Shown here: one piece after another, positions 27,909-37,634 of the stretch | How positions within the stretch are numbered: position 1 is the first letter of the stretch | Layout of the letters: every line of letters starts with the position of its first letter | Assembly: GCF_024170465.1 (NCBI RefSeq) | Contig: NZ_JALJYF010000002.1 | Location: 372,001 to 436,000 of the forward strand | From: Natronospira proteinivora | Lineage (GTDB): Bacteria; Pseudomonadota; Gammaproteobacteria; Natronospirales; Natronospiraceae | Direction: 5' to 3' | Length of the DNA: 64,000 nt | Translations under genes and position numbers: made by a program | Notes under the pieces: generated by a model | Databases searched by the model: none | Seen by the model: only the letters and a program-made list of their open reading frames with translations | Told to the model about the DNA's origin: nothing

Positions 27909-29801
27909 ATGAACGATCAATCCGGCACCCCTCCCGAAGAAGACGGTCAGGCCCATTGGGAACGACGTTACCGGGAGGCTCTGGACAGCCTGGAAGCCCA
28001 GGGACATGAAGCCCGGGAAATGGAACGGCGACTGCGGCGCGCCCTGGCTCAGGTAGCCATGGCCGGCATGGGCGGCGATTCCCAGCTGAGCCGCTATCTG
28101 GAAGAAATCCGCCAGAATGCCCGTGGTGATGCGGCCCTGGAAGAAGTGCTGGATACCATCGAGCGCATGGGCCGCTTTCTGCGACACCAGGCTGAGAAGG
28201 ATATCCGCCTGCCGGAGACCGGCGGATCAATGGAACAGGTGCTGCGACGCCTGCTCCTGCAGATACTGATGCTGATCAAGACTCGGCATCCGGATGACGA
28301 GACCCTGCTCAGCCTGCAAAGCCGGCTGCAGGATGCCGGCACCCGGGAACTCAAGCAGACCGCCGAGGCCCTGGAAAACCAGCTACTGGAAACCTTTGGT
28401 CAGGTGGAAAAGGAAAACCGGGGTGTCAGCCGATGGCTGCGCCGGGGCGGCAAACAGCAGGGCGACAATGACGCCGGGGTAGCTGCAGTCAGCTCCCTGC
28501 TCAACAGCCTGTCCCAGCGACTGCCGCCGGAAGAAACCCAGGCGCTAACCCGGCAACTGGAGCAGGAAGGCAGCCAGGCCCTGCTGCCAGTCTGTCGCCG
28601 TTTGGTCAGTCTGGTGGAAGGGGCATTGGATACGGCCGCTGTACCGGGGGACAACACCCCCCAGACACCTGCCCGCCCGGGCGAAAGCGCCAACGACGAT
28701 GGCGAGCAGACCGGAAGCCCGGCCCAAGGCCCCACGGCCAAGCCCCGAAAGACCATCAAGGCGGGCAAACACGTTCTGGCGCAATTGCGTTTCCCGGAAG
28801 AACTGCGCGAAGAGGCGGATGCCCTGGCCAAGGAGGCCCGTCAGGCCCTGGCGGATCCGGCCGGCATCGCAAACTGGCTGGAAGCCACCGCGGATTTGCT
28901 GCAGCGCTTTCAGGGGGCCGTGGACCGGGAACGCCAGGCCTTGAAGAAGTTCCTGGAAACCGTGCTGGGCCGGCTCTCGGAGCTGGAAGGGTTCGTGGGT
29001 TCGGAGCGTGCCTCCCGGGCTCGCACGGCAGCAGCCGGACGCAAGGTGGATGCCGCCCTTGAACGGGACCTTCACGATATCCGTACGGCCATGGACCAAA
29101 AGCAGGACATGGGCAGCCTGGGTAAAGCCATCAATGAACGCCTGAACCGGCTCAACAAACACCTCAACCGACGACAGCGCATCGAGGCGGATGCGAACAG
29201 CGAGGCCGAAGAACGCATGGCCGCCATGGAGCAGCGGCTCGAGCAAATGGAGGCAGAAGCCAACCAGCTGCGCCAGCGGCTGAAAAAGGCCCAAGACCGA
29301 TCCGCCATCGATCCCCTGACCGATCTCCCCAACCGCCGGGGCTATGAAAAGCGCCTAGCGTATGAAGTGGAACGCCAACGTCGGCATGATCGGCCTCTCA
29401 GTCTGGCGGTCTGCGATCTGGATGAATTCAAACTGGTCAATGATCAGCTGGGGCATCTGGCGGGTGATGAAGCTCTGGGACAGGTGGCAGATCTGATCCG
29501 CGAGACCCTGCGCACCACCGACTTCGCAGCCCGCTTCGGCGGCGAGGAGTTCGTTATCCTGTTACCCGAAACCGAGCTGGAGGCGGCCCGGCAGGTGGCA
29601 GAACGGCTGCGCGTAATGATTCAGGACGCCGGCTTTGAACATGAAGGGGTGCGCTATCCCCTGACCCTGTCGGTGGGTGTGGCCGAGTTCGGCGAACAGG
29701 AACCCCCGGAGAAGGTCTTCCGCCGCGCCGATCAGGCGGTTTTGGATGCCAAGGAGCAGGGAAGGAACCGCGTAGTCGTCGCCATGGAGGATGCTGCGTA
29801 A
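27909..29801 (+). CDS. Soluble diguanylate cyclase with long helical N-terminal region
   Basis: A 630-residue protein without TM segments. The first 440 residues are mostly helical and charged, with coiled coils just before the catalytic domain (ERMAAMEQRLEQMEAEANQL). A Pro/Gly-rich linker occurs at about 235-275. The GGDEF domain occupies about 470-625 with GGEEF at 544-548 and an intact inhibitory site RTTD five residues before it, so it should make c-di-GMP and be product-inhibited. The ATG at 27909 follows a GCGGAG site; a TTG at 27855 also opens the frame. What the helical region senses is unknown. Confidence 0.88.
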   Translation: MNDQSGTPPEEDGQAHWERRYREALDSLEAQGHEAREMERRLRRALAQVAMAGMGGDSQLSRYLEEIRQNARGDAALEEVLDTIERMGRFLRHQAEKDIRLPETGGSMEQVLRRLLLQILMLIKTRHPDDETLLSLQSRLQDAGTRELKQTAEALENQLLETFGQVEKENRGVSRWLRRGGKQQGDNDAGVAAVSSLLNSLSQRLPPEETQALTRQLEQEGSQALLPVCRRLVSLVEGALDTAAVPGDNTPQTPARPGESANDDGEQTGSPAQGPTAKPRKTIKAGKHVLAQLRFPEELREEADALAKEARQALADPAGIANWLEATADLLQRFQGAVDRERQALKKFLETVLGRLSELEGFVGSERASRARTAAAGRKVDAALERDLHDIRTAMDQKQDMGSLGKAINERLNRLNKHLNRRQRIEADANSEAEERMAAMEQRLEQMEAEANQLRQRLKKAQDRSAIDPLTDLPNRRGYEKRLAYEVERQRRHDRPLSLAVCDLDEFKLVNDQLGHLAGDEALGQVADLIRETLRTTDFAARFGGEEFVILLPETELEAARQVAERLRVMIQDAGFEHEGVRYPLTLSVGVAEFGEQEPPEKVFRRADQAVLDAKEQGRNRVVVAMEDAA

Positions 29802-29860
29802 GGCCCCAAAGCTCACATCATCCACAACCATCTACTCACATCCCTATACTTCACAACCCT

Positions 29861-29935
29861 CTACTAAGGCACCCCAATCGAAGCCAAAGCCAGCTGAGGG
29901 TGTTGGTTTTTGTTTTAACTTCACGGCTTGAATTT
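29861..29935. repeat. Deletion fragment of the 520-bp inverted-repeat element
   Basis: CGAAGCCAAAGCCAGCTGAG joins the outer end directly to the internal segment GGTGTTGG...TTCACGGCTTGA that precedes the right-hand palindrome in the full elements (compare 39574-39622). Nothing else is recognisable in the gap 29802-29997. Confidence 0.55.
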
Positions 29936-29997
29936 CTGCTATTGGTGCATGGGTAATGAGTTAATCCAATGCGTCTGTTAACTCGTCGAAAAACCAC

Positions 29998-30031
29998 AAA
30001 AAAGCCCTTGCCGTTACCGGCAAGGGCTTTT
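29998..30031. terminator. Bidirectional terminator between the GGDEF gene and sodC
   Basis: GCCCTTGCCG, a short loop and CGGCAAGGGC with flanking A and T tracts form a strong hairpin. It lies 28 bp past the sodC stop codon and also downstream of the convergent GGDEF gene. Confidence 0.92.
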
Positions 30032-30058
30032 CATCAATCAAGCACTTGAATGGAAGGC

Positions 30059-30613
30059 TCAGTCGGCGGGGCGAACCACGCCGCAGGCAATGCGACTGCC
30101 GGCGCCACCGATGGGCTGGCTGGTGTGATCATCCGGGTTTTCGTGGATGACCATGGCCGTGCCGTCACCGTGGAGCAGGCCATTGCCTTCACCATGCAGA
30201 CTCAAGCCCGGACCATAAATCTCGGCCCTGACACGGCCCTGGTCACTGGCCCAGATATTGGGCAGATCCCCGATTTCCGGGCCCTCGGGATTGAGCAGGC
30301 CATGCTCACGGCCATGGGGATCGATGTGACCCCCGGAGGCGGTAAAGCCCTCATGGTGATCGTCACAAGTCCCCTTCTCGTGCACATGAATGGCCTTCCA
30401 GCCGGCGGGTAAGCCATCCAGCTCCAGACGAATCACCACACCCTTGGGGCCTTCCTGGATACGGGCCTCACCCAATTCATTCTCATCCTCATCCTGGAAG
30501 GCGACCGTCGCCATGGAAGCCTTGTCCTTGTCATCATAATCATCCGCCAGGGCCACGCCTCCCATCAGGAAGGCCGAAGCCAGAAGGGCGATCGAGCTCA
30601 TGCCGTATCTCAT
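30059..30613 (-). CDS. sodC: Periplasmic Cu/Zn superoxide dismutase
   Basis: A 184-residue exported enzyme that dismutates superoxide in the periplasm. The signal peptide ends near ALA (residue 23) and is followed by an acidic DDYDDKDK stretch. Copper and zinc ligands are visible in IHVHEKGTC, ASGGHIDPHGREHG and GDGTAMVIHENPDDH. The conserved disulfide cysteines are in KGTCDD and GSRIACGVV. The ATG at 30613 follows AGGAG at eight bases. It is 18 bp downstream of the S9 peptidase gene and probably cotranscribed with it. Confidence 0.96.
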   Translation of the reverse strand: MRYGMSSIALLASAFLMGGVALADDYDDKDKASMATVAFQDEDENELGEARIQEGPKGVVIRLELDGLPAGWKAIHVHEKGTCDDHHEGFTASGGHIDPHGREHGLLNPEGPEIGDLPNIWASDQGRVRAEIYGPGLSLHGEGNGLLHGDGTAMVIHENPDDHTSQPIGGAGSRIACGVVRPAD

Positions 30614-30631
30614 GCCATCACTCCTGTCCGA

Positions 30632-33460
30632 TTACTCAGTCTCAAGACCCAGTGTAGCGTCTTTCTCCAGGGTCGGAATACCGGACTCCAGCCAGCGGGG
30701 CGCCGGCTCGTCCTTCAGATAGTGATCAAAGAACTGCTGCAGACGAATCTGCCAGTCCTCCCGATTGGCGAAGGTCGTGGGCCAGTGAGGCTCGCCTTCG
30801 TAGTTGATCAGCCAAGCAGGACGATCCAGCCGCCGCAGGGCGGTAAAGAGTTCAATGCCCTGCTCCCACGGCACCGCCCCATCCTCATCGTTATGCATCA
30901 TCAGCAGGGGTGTATTGATCTGATCCGCCCGGAACAGGGGGGAGTTGTGCAGATAGAGCTCCTTGTCCTCCCACAGGGTGACGCCGAGCCGGCTTTGGGT
31001 CCGCTCATACTGGAACATGCGGCTCATGCCGGTGCGCCAGCGAATACCGCCATAGGCACTGGTCATATTGGAGACCGGTGCACCACCAGCGGCGGCCTTG
31101 AAGAAGTCCGTATGGCCCACCATGTAGGCGATCTTGTAACCGGCCCAGCTATGGCCCTGAATGCCTACGCGATCGGCATCAATCCAGGGCTCTTCGGCCA
31201 GGGCTCGGGTCTTGGGCATGATGGCCTCCAGGGCGCTGTCACCCGGATAGCCTTCCCGATACCAGATATCCGGTACGAAGACGATGTAATCGTTACTGTT
31301 ATAGAACGTGGGAATGATCACCGAGCGATGGGCCTGGGGCGGCCGGTGACTATGCAGGGTATCCGAGGCCCGCTCGTAGAAATACACGATCATGGGGTAT
31401 TCCTGCTCGGGATCGAAATCCTCCGGCTTGAACAGCAGGCCCTCGTGGGGCTTGCCGGTCTCGCTCTCCCAGGATACCTGTTCCACCTGCCCCCAACGGT
31501 AATCCGACTGCTGGGGGTTGGCCTCGCTAAGCTTGCGGGGCGATTCCAGACGATGATCCTCGGCTACCTGCAGGTCCGGGAACTCCTGGAAGCTCTCACG
31601 GGTAAACAGAATGGCATCACCGTCCTCCGCCCGCGCCAAAAAGTCATAACGATGGGCACTCATCACCTGCTCAACGGGCGAGGATTCGCCATCCAGGTCC
31701 AACTGGAAGAGACCATGGTCTCGGCTCTGTTCATCAAAGGCCGTGGCCAGCAGGGGCTGTTCCGGATCAATGTAATCCTCATCCTCCGGGAAGCTCAGCA
31801 GACGGAAATTCCAGTCCGCTTCCCGACCCTCGCCTGCGGTCAGGTTCCGGGCCTCGCCGGAAGCCGGGTCCACCCACCAAACATCATGGCGGTCATGCAC
31901 CAGCACCGCTGCATCGTCTTTCACCCAGGCAATGTTGTCATAGGGCGGGTTGGGGAAGGGACGATCGTTGCGATGGCTATCCAGGCGGTAATCAATGGCC
32001 TGACCCAGGTCCGTGGCCTCGCGGCTGTCCAGGTCCAGAGCAAACCAGGTCTTCTGATCCCCGTCCCACCAGCTCACATGACCGGTGGCCGGCGACAGGG
32101 TCGGCTGCCACTGCACCGCCTTGAGGACCATCTCCGCTTCGCCGGAATCCACGTCAATAATCCAGGCATCGTAATAGCGGGGGAAGTCCCAGGAGATTTC
32201 CTTTTGATAGGGCAGATTGGACAGGCCCATAAAGACCGGGGCATCCCCGTCCATGGCCAATTCCACATCGGGGATTTCAGTCCGGCCCAACTGAACCAGG
32301 CGATTGTCATCCGCCAGATGGGCCACGGCCAGGTAGCTACGCTTTTGATCCTGCTCCAGCTCCTGATCCTGCATGGGCTGGAGACGGTCATCCTGCCAGT
32401 GCCAGACCTGGACCCCGACCTTTTCCTCGTCCAGCTTGTCCTCCTGATCCATCTCCTCGATGGGATCCGGGGCGGTGCCGAAGAACAGGCGCTCACCACT
32501 GTCGGAAAACTCAGGCCGGCGATGTTCACTCACATGCCAATCATCCCGGAGAAAACCGGACCCTTCGTCGGCCAGACGGCGAGTGTCACTGGCGTCCGCG
32601 GACCAGAGATGCAGGGAGCGGGCGGGCTCACTGCGATCTTCGTTCTCATCTTGCAGCCGGGCCAGAAAAGCCAGCTGCTCACCGGCCGGATCAAAAACCA
32701 GCCCCTCGTAAAGGCCTTCGCCCTGATAGGCCCAGGCGGAATCACCCTGGCTGTCCACTATCTTGACACCATCGCCCTCCCCATCCGGGGTGCGGATGGC
32801 CAAGGCAAGGCGATCTCCATTGGGAGACAGCGCGAAGTCGGCCACATGGTCGAAACGCTGCTTTTCACCGGATTCGAGATTCAGCAGGACCAGCTCCGTG
32901 CCCGGGTCCTTTTCATCGGCCCGCTGGTCTTCATCGTTCTCGTCATTGTTCTCTTCATCCTCTTCCGGCAGCGGCGGAGCGTGACGCCAGGCCAACCAAC
33001 CGCCCGCTTCTTCCGGCAGGGCAAATTCCTCCACCCGGTCAAAGGTATGAAGCTGACCATCGTCTAGGCTCACCACCCCCAGGTCGGGCTTGGGGTGCTC
33101 CTCTTCCGGTTTCTCATCCAGACGGGCTTGACGCACCGCTTCCCGCTCAGGGGCAATGCGAAAGACCAGATGACGGCTGTCATGGCTGAAACGAGGGTCT
33201 TCGCCGCGCTCGATCTCGGTGGCCTCGCCACCATCGCTGGCACGATAAACCAGCGTGGCATCCCGTTCCTCGGGGGCCATGGACCAGGCCAGCCATTGGC
33301 CGTCCGGGCTCAGGCTCTGTTCCTTGATCTCCTGCCATTCGGTGTAGATGCTGTGATCCAACGCCTGCTTGGCAAGCAGTTGCAAGGGCAAGGCCAGCAG
33401 GGCCATTGTCAGAAGAAGCAGGGGCAAGCGGGTAAGCAACAACGGTTTTCTCTGAATCAT
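30632..33460 (-). CDS. Exported S9 family (prolyl oligopeptidase-type) peptidase
   Basis: A 942-residue protein with a signal peptide (about 1-30). A propeller-like N-terminal domain (about 40-640) is unusually rich in Asp and Glu. The alpha/beta hydrolase domain holds the catalytic triad: Ser771 in GIQGHSWAG, Asp near 860 in HNDEDGAVPW and His near 892 in EGEPHWPTTF. Overall it resembles S9C acylaminoacyl/dipeptidyl peptidases and likely digests peptides in the periplasm or outside the cell. The acidic surface fits a salt-adapted host. It is 18 bp upstream of sodC. Confidence 0.92.
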   Translation of the reverse strand: MIQRKPLLLTRLPLLLLTMALLALPLQLLAKQALDHSIYTEWQEIKEQSLSPDGQWLAWSMAPEERDATLVYRASDGGEATEIERGEDPRFSHDSRHLVFRIAPEREAVRQARLDEKPEEEHPKPDLGVVSLDDGQLHTFDRVEEFALPEEAGGWLAWRHAPPLPEEDEENNDENDEDQRADEKDPGTELVLLNLESGEKQRFDHVADFALSPNGDRLALAIRTPDGEGDGVKIVDSQGDSAWAYQGEGLYEGLVFDPAGEQLAFLARLQDENEDRSEPARSLHLWSADASDTRRLADEGSGFLRDDWHVSEHRRPEFSDSGERLFFGTAPDPIEEMDQEDKLDEEKVGVQVWHWQDDRLQPMQDQELEQDQKRSYLAVAHLADDNRLVQLGRTEIPDVELAMDGDAPVFMGLSNLPYQKEISWDFPRYYDAWIIDVDSGEAEMVLKAVQWQPTLSPATGHVSWWDGDQKTWFALDLDSREATDLGQAIDYRLDSHRNDRPFPNPPYDNIAWVKDDAAVLVHDRHDVWWVDPASGEARNLTAGEGREADWNFRLLSFPEDEDYIDPEQPLLATAFDEQSRDHGLFQLDLDGESSPVEQVMSAHRYDFLARAEDGDAILFTRESFQEFPDLQVAEDHRLESPRKLSEANPQQSDYRWGQVEQVSWESETGKPHEGLLFKPEDFDPEQEYPMIVYFYERASDTLHSHRPPQAHRSVIIPTFYNSNDYIVFVPDIWYREGYPGDSALEAIMPKTRALAEEPWIDADRVGIQGHSWAGYKIAYMVGHTDFFKAAAGGAPVSNMTSAYGGIRWRTGMSRMFQYERTQSRLGVTLWEDKELYLHNSPLFRADQINTPLLMMHNDEDGAVPWEQGIELFTALRRLDRPAWLINYEGEPHWPTTFANREDWQIRLQQFFDHYLKDEPAPRWLESGIPTLEKDATLGLETE

Positions 33461-33575
33461 CGGAAACCTTATTGGTTCTTGGTTGAGATGGATACTGTCG
33501 GAATAAGAAAGCTCTGCTTTGTGACGGTAATCCGGCCGCCGGGTTCAATGATCAGGCATGCCTCGTCGGACAAGC

Positions 33576-33887
33576 CTACTGCGGGGCCACGTCCCGGCGA
33601 ACTTCCATGAACTCCGGCTCCAGACGCTCCCGGACCGCCTCGTTCATGGCGTCCGCGATGGATTCATCAGGGATGCCGCGCTCGATGGCCAGAAAATACT
33701 GTTCCCGGCTGGGCCATTCGGCATAGGCAATCCACAGGCCGTCCTCGCGCTGGTGCAAGCGTCCGCCCACCGCACCGAACAATTGCTGATACAGCGCCAT
33801 CAGCGCCGACCAGTGACGGGCGAAATGCTCCTCCTGCTCGGGCTTGATCCGCCAGCGATAGAGAATCACGAAATTGGCTTCATTCAT
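33576..33887 (-). CDS. Antibiotic biosynthesis monooxygenase (ABM)-like protein
   Basis: A 103-residue protein with the dimeric alpha-beta barrel pattern of the ABM superfamily: FVILYRWRIKPEQEEHFARH at the N-terminus, GLWIAYAEWPSREQY in the middle and ERLEPEFMEVRRDV at the end. Such proteins bind small organic molecules or heme; no specific role can be given. The ATG at 33887 was chosen because homology-like sequence begins there, although the frame is open to 34103; the ribosome-binding site is weak. It is divergent from the transglycosylase gene. Confidence 0.65.
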   Translation of the reverse strand: MNEANFVILYRWRIKPEQEEHFARHWSALMALYQQLFGAVGGRLHQREDGLWIAYAEWPSREQYFLAIERGIPDESIADAMNEAVRERLEPEFMEVRRDVAPQ

Positions 33888-34043
33888 GCCGAGATCATAC
33901 CTCCGGACAATAAACCATACGGGGCAGCCATTCAGCCAGCATGTCGTCCCTGAGTGCCAGTGACTGATCCATGAGTCTGGACTGGTGGAGCAGGGTTTCC
34001 GGCAAACGGCCCACAACCGGAACCGCCTCGACATGCAAATTGT

Positions 34044-34060
34044 CTCCCCCGTATGAGGAT
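34044..34060. promoter_or_regulatory. CTCCCCCGTATGAGG motif upstream of the transglycosylase gene
   Basis: This 15-mer is identical to the reverse strand of the palindrome at 40411-40432 and related to the one at 12744. It lies 55 bp before the GTG start at 34115. It is a candidate binding site for an unidentified regulator. Confidence 0.4.
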
Positions 34061-34114
34061 TAATCGTTATCCTAATGCAAGCCCCGATTGCCTGCTTGAA
34101 CAAGGACGAACAAA

Positions 34115-35332
34115 GTGCCCCGAAACACCCTGACCCAATTGGCCCTCACCGGTCTACTGACACTGCTTCCCCTGAGCGGCCCACTGCATGCCATGGAGAC
34201 CGAGGAATTCCAGGCCTGCCTGGCGGGCATTGAAAGCCAGGCCCGGAGCGAGGGAGTGTCCCAGAACATACTCAGCGAGAATCTGCGCACGGCACGCTGG
34301 CAGGAGCGGGTAATCGAACTGGACCGGCGCCAGCCGGAATTCACCACACCCTTTCACGAATACCTGAACCGGCGGGTAACGGACGACCGCGTGGAGCAGG
34401 GCCGGCGCCTGCTGGCGGAACACCGACCTCTGCTGGAGGAAATTGCCGAGCAATATGGTGTACCGCCCCAGTACCTGGTGGCCTTCTGGGGCCTGGAAAC
34501 CAACTACGGCAGCTTCTTCGGCAATATGCGGGTGATTGACTCCCTCGCCACTCTGGCCTGCGACCAGCGACGCAGCGCCTATTTCACCACCGAACTCATC
34601 GCGGCCCTGCGCATCCTGGACAATGAAGCCATGGGAGCGGAAGAGATGGAAGGGTCCTGGGCCGGCGCCATGGGCCATGTCCAGTTCATGCCCTCGATCT
34701 TTTTGCAGTATGCCGTGGATTACGATGGCAGCGGCCAACGGGACCTGTGGGGCAGCGTACCCGATGCCATGGCCTCGGCGGCCAATTTTCTGCATGGAAT
34801 CGGCTGGGAACACGGCTATCGCTGGGGCCGGGAAGTGGTCCTGCCGGATGATTTCGATTTCAGCCTGGCCGGCGGCGATGACCGCCTGTCACTGGAAGAA
34901 TGGCGGCGCATGGGGGTTCGCATGACCAATGGCGACCGCCTGCCCGCGGTGGATATCGAAGCCCGTCTGCTGCTGCCCGCCGGCCATCGGGGCCCGGCCT
35001 TTCTGGTCTATGACAATTTCGATGTGATCATGCGCTGGAACCGTTCGGAGTATTACGCCCTGGCGGTGGGTCATCTGGCCAACCGTATCGCCGGCAGTGC
35101 TGGTCTGCACAACCCGCCCCCCACCGATACCCCGCGTCTGGATCGTGAGCAGGTCAAGACTCTGCAGGAAGGCCTCCAGTCGGCCGGCCACGATCCCGGC
35201 CCTGTCGACGGCATCCTGGGCCCGGCCACCCGCCGGGCCATCCGCGACTTCCAACGCGATGCCGACAAGGTCCCCGACGGCTTCCCCCATCCGGATGTGC
35301 TTGAGGCTTTTGATGTTGGGGAGAGTAGCTGA
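34115..35332 (+). CDS. MltB-family lytic murein transglycosylase with peptidoglycan-binding domain
   Basis: A 405-residue exported protein (signal peptide about 1-26, no lipobox). The SLT-type catalytic domain (about 30-320) contains FWGLETNYGSFFGN, where Glu is the catalytic acid, and GSWAGAMGHVQFMPS. A C-terminal peptidoglycan-binding domain (about 345-398; LQEGLQSAGHDPGPVDGILG) follows. It should cleave the glycan strand of murein in the periplasm, giving 1,6-anhydro ends. The start is GTG behind AAGGA. It is convergent with the S33 hydrolase gene. Confidence 0.93.
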   Translation: MPRNTLTQLALTGLLTLLPLSGPLHAMETEEFQACLAGIESQARSEGVSQNILSENLRTARWQERVIELDRRQPEFTTPFHEYLNRRVTDDRVEQGRRLLAEHRPLLEEIAEQYGVPPQYLVAFWGLETNYGSFFGNMRVIDSLATLACDQRRSAYFTTELIAALRILDNEAMGAEEMEGSWAGAMGHVQFMPSIFLQYAVDYDGSGQRDLWGSVPDAMASAANFLHGIGWEHGYRWGREVVLPDDFDFSLAGGDDRLSLEEWRRMGVRMTNGDRLPAVDIEARLLLPAGHRGPAFLVYDNFDVIMRWNRSEYYALAVGHLANRIAGSAGLHNPPPTDTPRLDREQVKTLQEGLQSAGHDPGPVDGILGPATRRAIRDFQRDADKVPDGFPHPDVLEAFDVGESS

Positions 35333-35363
35333 GCAAGCATTGCTCAGCGTTCTCACGGGTATT

Positions 35364-35470
35364 GGAACACGGAGATCACGGAGGGCCACGGAGAAACACG
35401 GAGAAGGTGAATTGTATTAACACCCTCCGTGATCTCCGTGGTCTCCGTGGTCCTCCGTGTGCTCCGTGTT
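35364..35470. repeat. CACGGAG-type direct and inverted repeats between convergent genes
   Basis: Five spaced copies of CACGGAG on one side face copies of CTCCGTG on the other (35420-35470), so the stretch can fold into an imperfect hairpin. A shorter run of the same motif occurs at 61334-61372. Confidence 0.7.
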
Positions 35471-35494
35471 AAAACACCAATGTCTAAACCGGCA

Positions 35495-37525
35495 TCAAAA
35501 AGGCCACAGGTCCCAGGCCAGGCCGAACAGGGCCAGGGAGATCACACCCAGGGCCACGGCGGACAGGCCGATCATACCGGCCAGGGTGAAGCGCAGGCGG
35601 GTGCGGAACATTTGCACCAGCCCCGCCACGGCCACGATCAGGGCCAGCGGCGCCAGCCAGGCGAACCAGCCGGCCCAGGGTAGAAAGCCCAACAACAACA
35701 GCGCTTCGCTCAACTCGCTGCTGCGCCAGGCCGCCAGGCCCATACCCAGTAACCATCCCAGAATCAACACGGTGGAAGCGAAGATCAGAATGCGTCCGCC
35801 GCCGCCCTTGGGCCGGGGGGCCCGGTTGACCCGGCCGGCCAGCCAGCCGATGCCCAGGGTCAGAAAACCACCGCCAGCCAGAACCAGGGAACTGCCTGCC
35901 CAGGCCGCCTGCCCGGGCAGAGCCTCGGGCTCGGTCTCGCTCATCAATAGGCCGCGAATCACCGCATCGGTCTCATAGACCCGGGCCAAGTATTCGGCTT
36001 CCGATTCGCCCGACTCCACACAGTCCTCATCCAGCGGCGCATCGGGATCATCAAAAAAGTCGTTCATGAAATCCCCGGCGCAATCCACCGAGCGGGTGGG
36101 TCCATGTCCGGCATGGGGAAACTCCACATAACGGGCATTGCTCAGGCCATCCAGGATGTAACGTGCCAAGGGCGGCGGGGTAATGGGATCCCAGGCCCCA
36201 TTGGCCACCACAATGGGCAGGTCACTCTGGGGCTGCTGGTAAAGACTCGGGTCCAGTCGACCCAGCCCCAGCTCCTCGCAGCGCTCGGCCATTTCCCGCT
36301 GGGCATCGGGATGACCGAAGGCCGGTGTCAGCACAGGATTGCGGCTCAGTTCCTCGGGCAGCAATCGCGCCTGCTCTTCCATGAATCCATCCAGGCAGCG
36401 CACCGCCGATCCCATCCCCATGCTGGATTGAACGCCGCCACTGGTATCGGCCACCGCCAGGGCGGTGAAGAAGTCCTTGTCCCGATCCTCCGCCGCCCGG
36501 CTCAGGCGATCCAGCAATGCCGGCAGAATAGGATGGTTGGACTGTTCATAAAGCAGGCTGAAGGGCATGCCCACCAGGGTGTTCTGAAACAGCCAGGCCT
36601 CGCCATCGGGATGGATATCACTCTCCGGGACGGTCACCTGAACCGGTGACTCATCCAGGGCCTGGATGGCATCGATGTAACGGGACGCCAGCCCGTCATA
36701 GGCCCGGGCACAGGCATCCTGCTCGTCACAGGCCTCGAACAGCTTGTCCAGATCACGCTGATACCAGCCGCCGATACGCATCAGATCGGTGAGATCCAAA
36801 GGCACAATGGCATCCAGCACCATGGCCCGGATGCCATCAGGGTCCTGTTCCAGCAGAGCCTGGCCCATGATGGAGCCGTAGGAAATTCCCCAGACATTCC
36901 AGTCCTCGTAGCCCAGCGCCATCCGCAAGGCCCGCACATCCCGGGCATTTTCGATAGTGTTGTAGGCAGTCAGATCCACCCCCCGGGCACGGGCCTTCTC
37001 AAAGCAGGCGGTAACCCGCTCGGCCATCACCCGGGAGGCATCCCGGAAATTGTCCTGAGCTGACAGCTCCGGATTGCGGCTGCTGAAGAAGGGACAAAAA
37101 TCACCGGATTGACCAATGCCGCGATGCTCAAGGATATAAAGATCGCGGCGCTCGAGAATGGAATGATCCTTGAGGTTGCGGACATAGAGCGGTACCTGCA
37201 CCCCGGGCCCACCGGTGAGATAAATCACCGGATCATCACGGATTTCCTCCTCGTCCTCCGCCGTGGAACGGATCCGGACGAAATGCAGTTCAATACTGCG
37301 GCTGTCCGGCACCGTGCGGTTCTCGGGCACCTCGATCAGACCGCATTCGACCTCCCCATGCTCATAGTCGATATCGCCCTTGAAGGGACAGGCCAGCGCG
37401 TCTACCTGCTCACTACGCAGCCATTCCCAATCACCCTCTGCCTGCGCCAGGACCTGACCCGGCAAGGCCAGCATGAACAACAGCAGCACTGGAACCGCCA
37501 GGCTGACACCGACTCGAATCCCCAT
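35495..37525 (-). CDS. S33-type alpha/beta hydrolase (tripeptidyl aminopeptidase-like) with C-terminal membrane segments
   Basis: A 676-residue protein with a signal peptide (about 1-27). The hydrolase part shows YLTGGPGVQVP (oxyanion region), WGISYGSIMG with Ser215, Asp in NGAWDPITPPP and His in PHAGHGPTRS, typical of the TAP/prolyl aminopeptidase group. Unlike soluble secreted relatives, the last 150 residues hold about four hydrophobic helices (for example ILIFASTVLILGWLLGMGLA). The catalytic domain should therefore be tethered to the inner membrane and face the periplasm. It probably trims peptides or hydrolyses esters. Confidence 0.85.
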   Translation of the reverse strand: MGIRVGVSLAVPVLLLFMLALPGQVLAQAEGDWEWLRSEQVDALACPFKGDIDYEHGEVECGLIEVPENRTVPDSRSIELHFVRIRSTAEDEEEIRDDPVIYLTGGPGVQVPLYVRNLKDHSILERRDLYILEHRGIGQSGDFCPFFSSRNPELSAQDNFRDASRVMAERVTACFEKARARGVDLTAYNTIENARDVRALRMALGYEDWNVWGISYGSIMGQALLEQDPDGIRAMVLDAIVPLDLTDLMRIGGWYQRDLDKLFEACDEQDACARAYDGLASRYIDAIQALDESPVQVTVPESDIHPDGEAWLFQNTLVGMPFSLLYEQSNHPILPALLDRLSRAAEDRDKDFFTALAVADTSGGVQSSMGMGSAVRCLDGFMEEQARLLPEELSRNPVLTPAFGHPDAQREMAERCEELGLGRLDPSLYQQPQSDLPIVVANGAWDPITPPPLARYILDGLSNARYVEFPHAGHGPTRSVDCAGDFMNDFFDDPDAPLDEDCVESGESEAEYLARVYETDAVIRGLLMSETEPEALPGQAAWAGSSLVLAGGGFLTLGIGWLAGRVNRAPRPKGGGGRILIFASTVLILGWLLGMGLAAWRSSELSEALLLLGFLPWAGWFAWLAPLALIVAVAGLVQMFRTRLRFTLAGMIGLSAVALGVISLALFGLAWDLWPF

Positions 37526-37634
37526 GAAGACACCCTTTTCTTATAAGCGGAAAGCATCGACCATAGCGCAGTCCCCGCGCGAGGCAAAGCCCGCATACGG
37601 GGCAGCCGTTTGACGGAGCAGGCATACTGGCCCC

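Noticed and set aside
30722-33067. 781-codon plus-strand open frame opposite the S9 peptidase
   Set aside because: It has no recognisable domain, while the minus strand carries a complete S9 catalytic triad and signal peptide.
33888-34103. N-terminal extension of the ABM-like protein
   Set aside because: The extra 72 residues are Cys/Trp-rich with no family pattern and overlap the probable promoter region of the transglycosylase gene.
35364-35470. Possible CRISPR array in the CACGGAG tract
   Set aside because: The units are 7 bp with irregular short spacing and inverted copies, and no cas genes are present.
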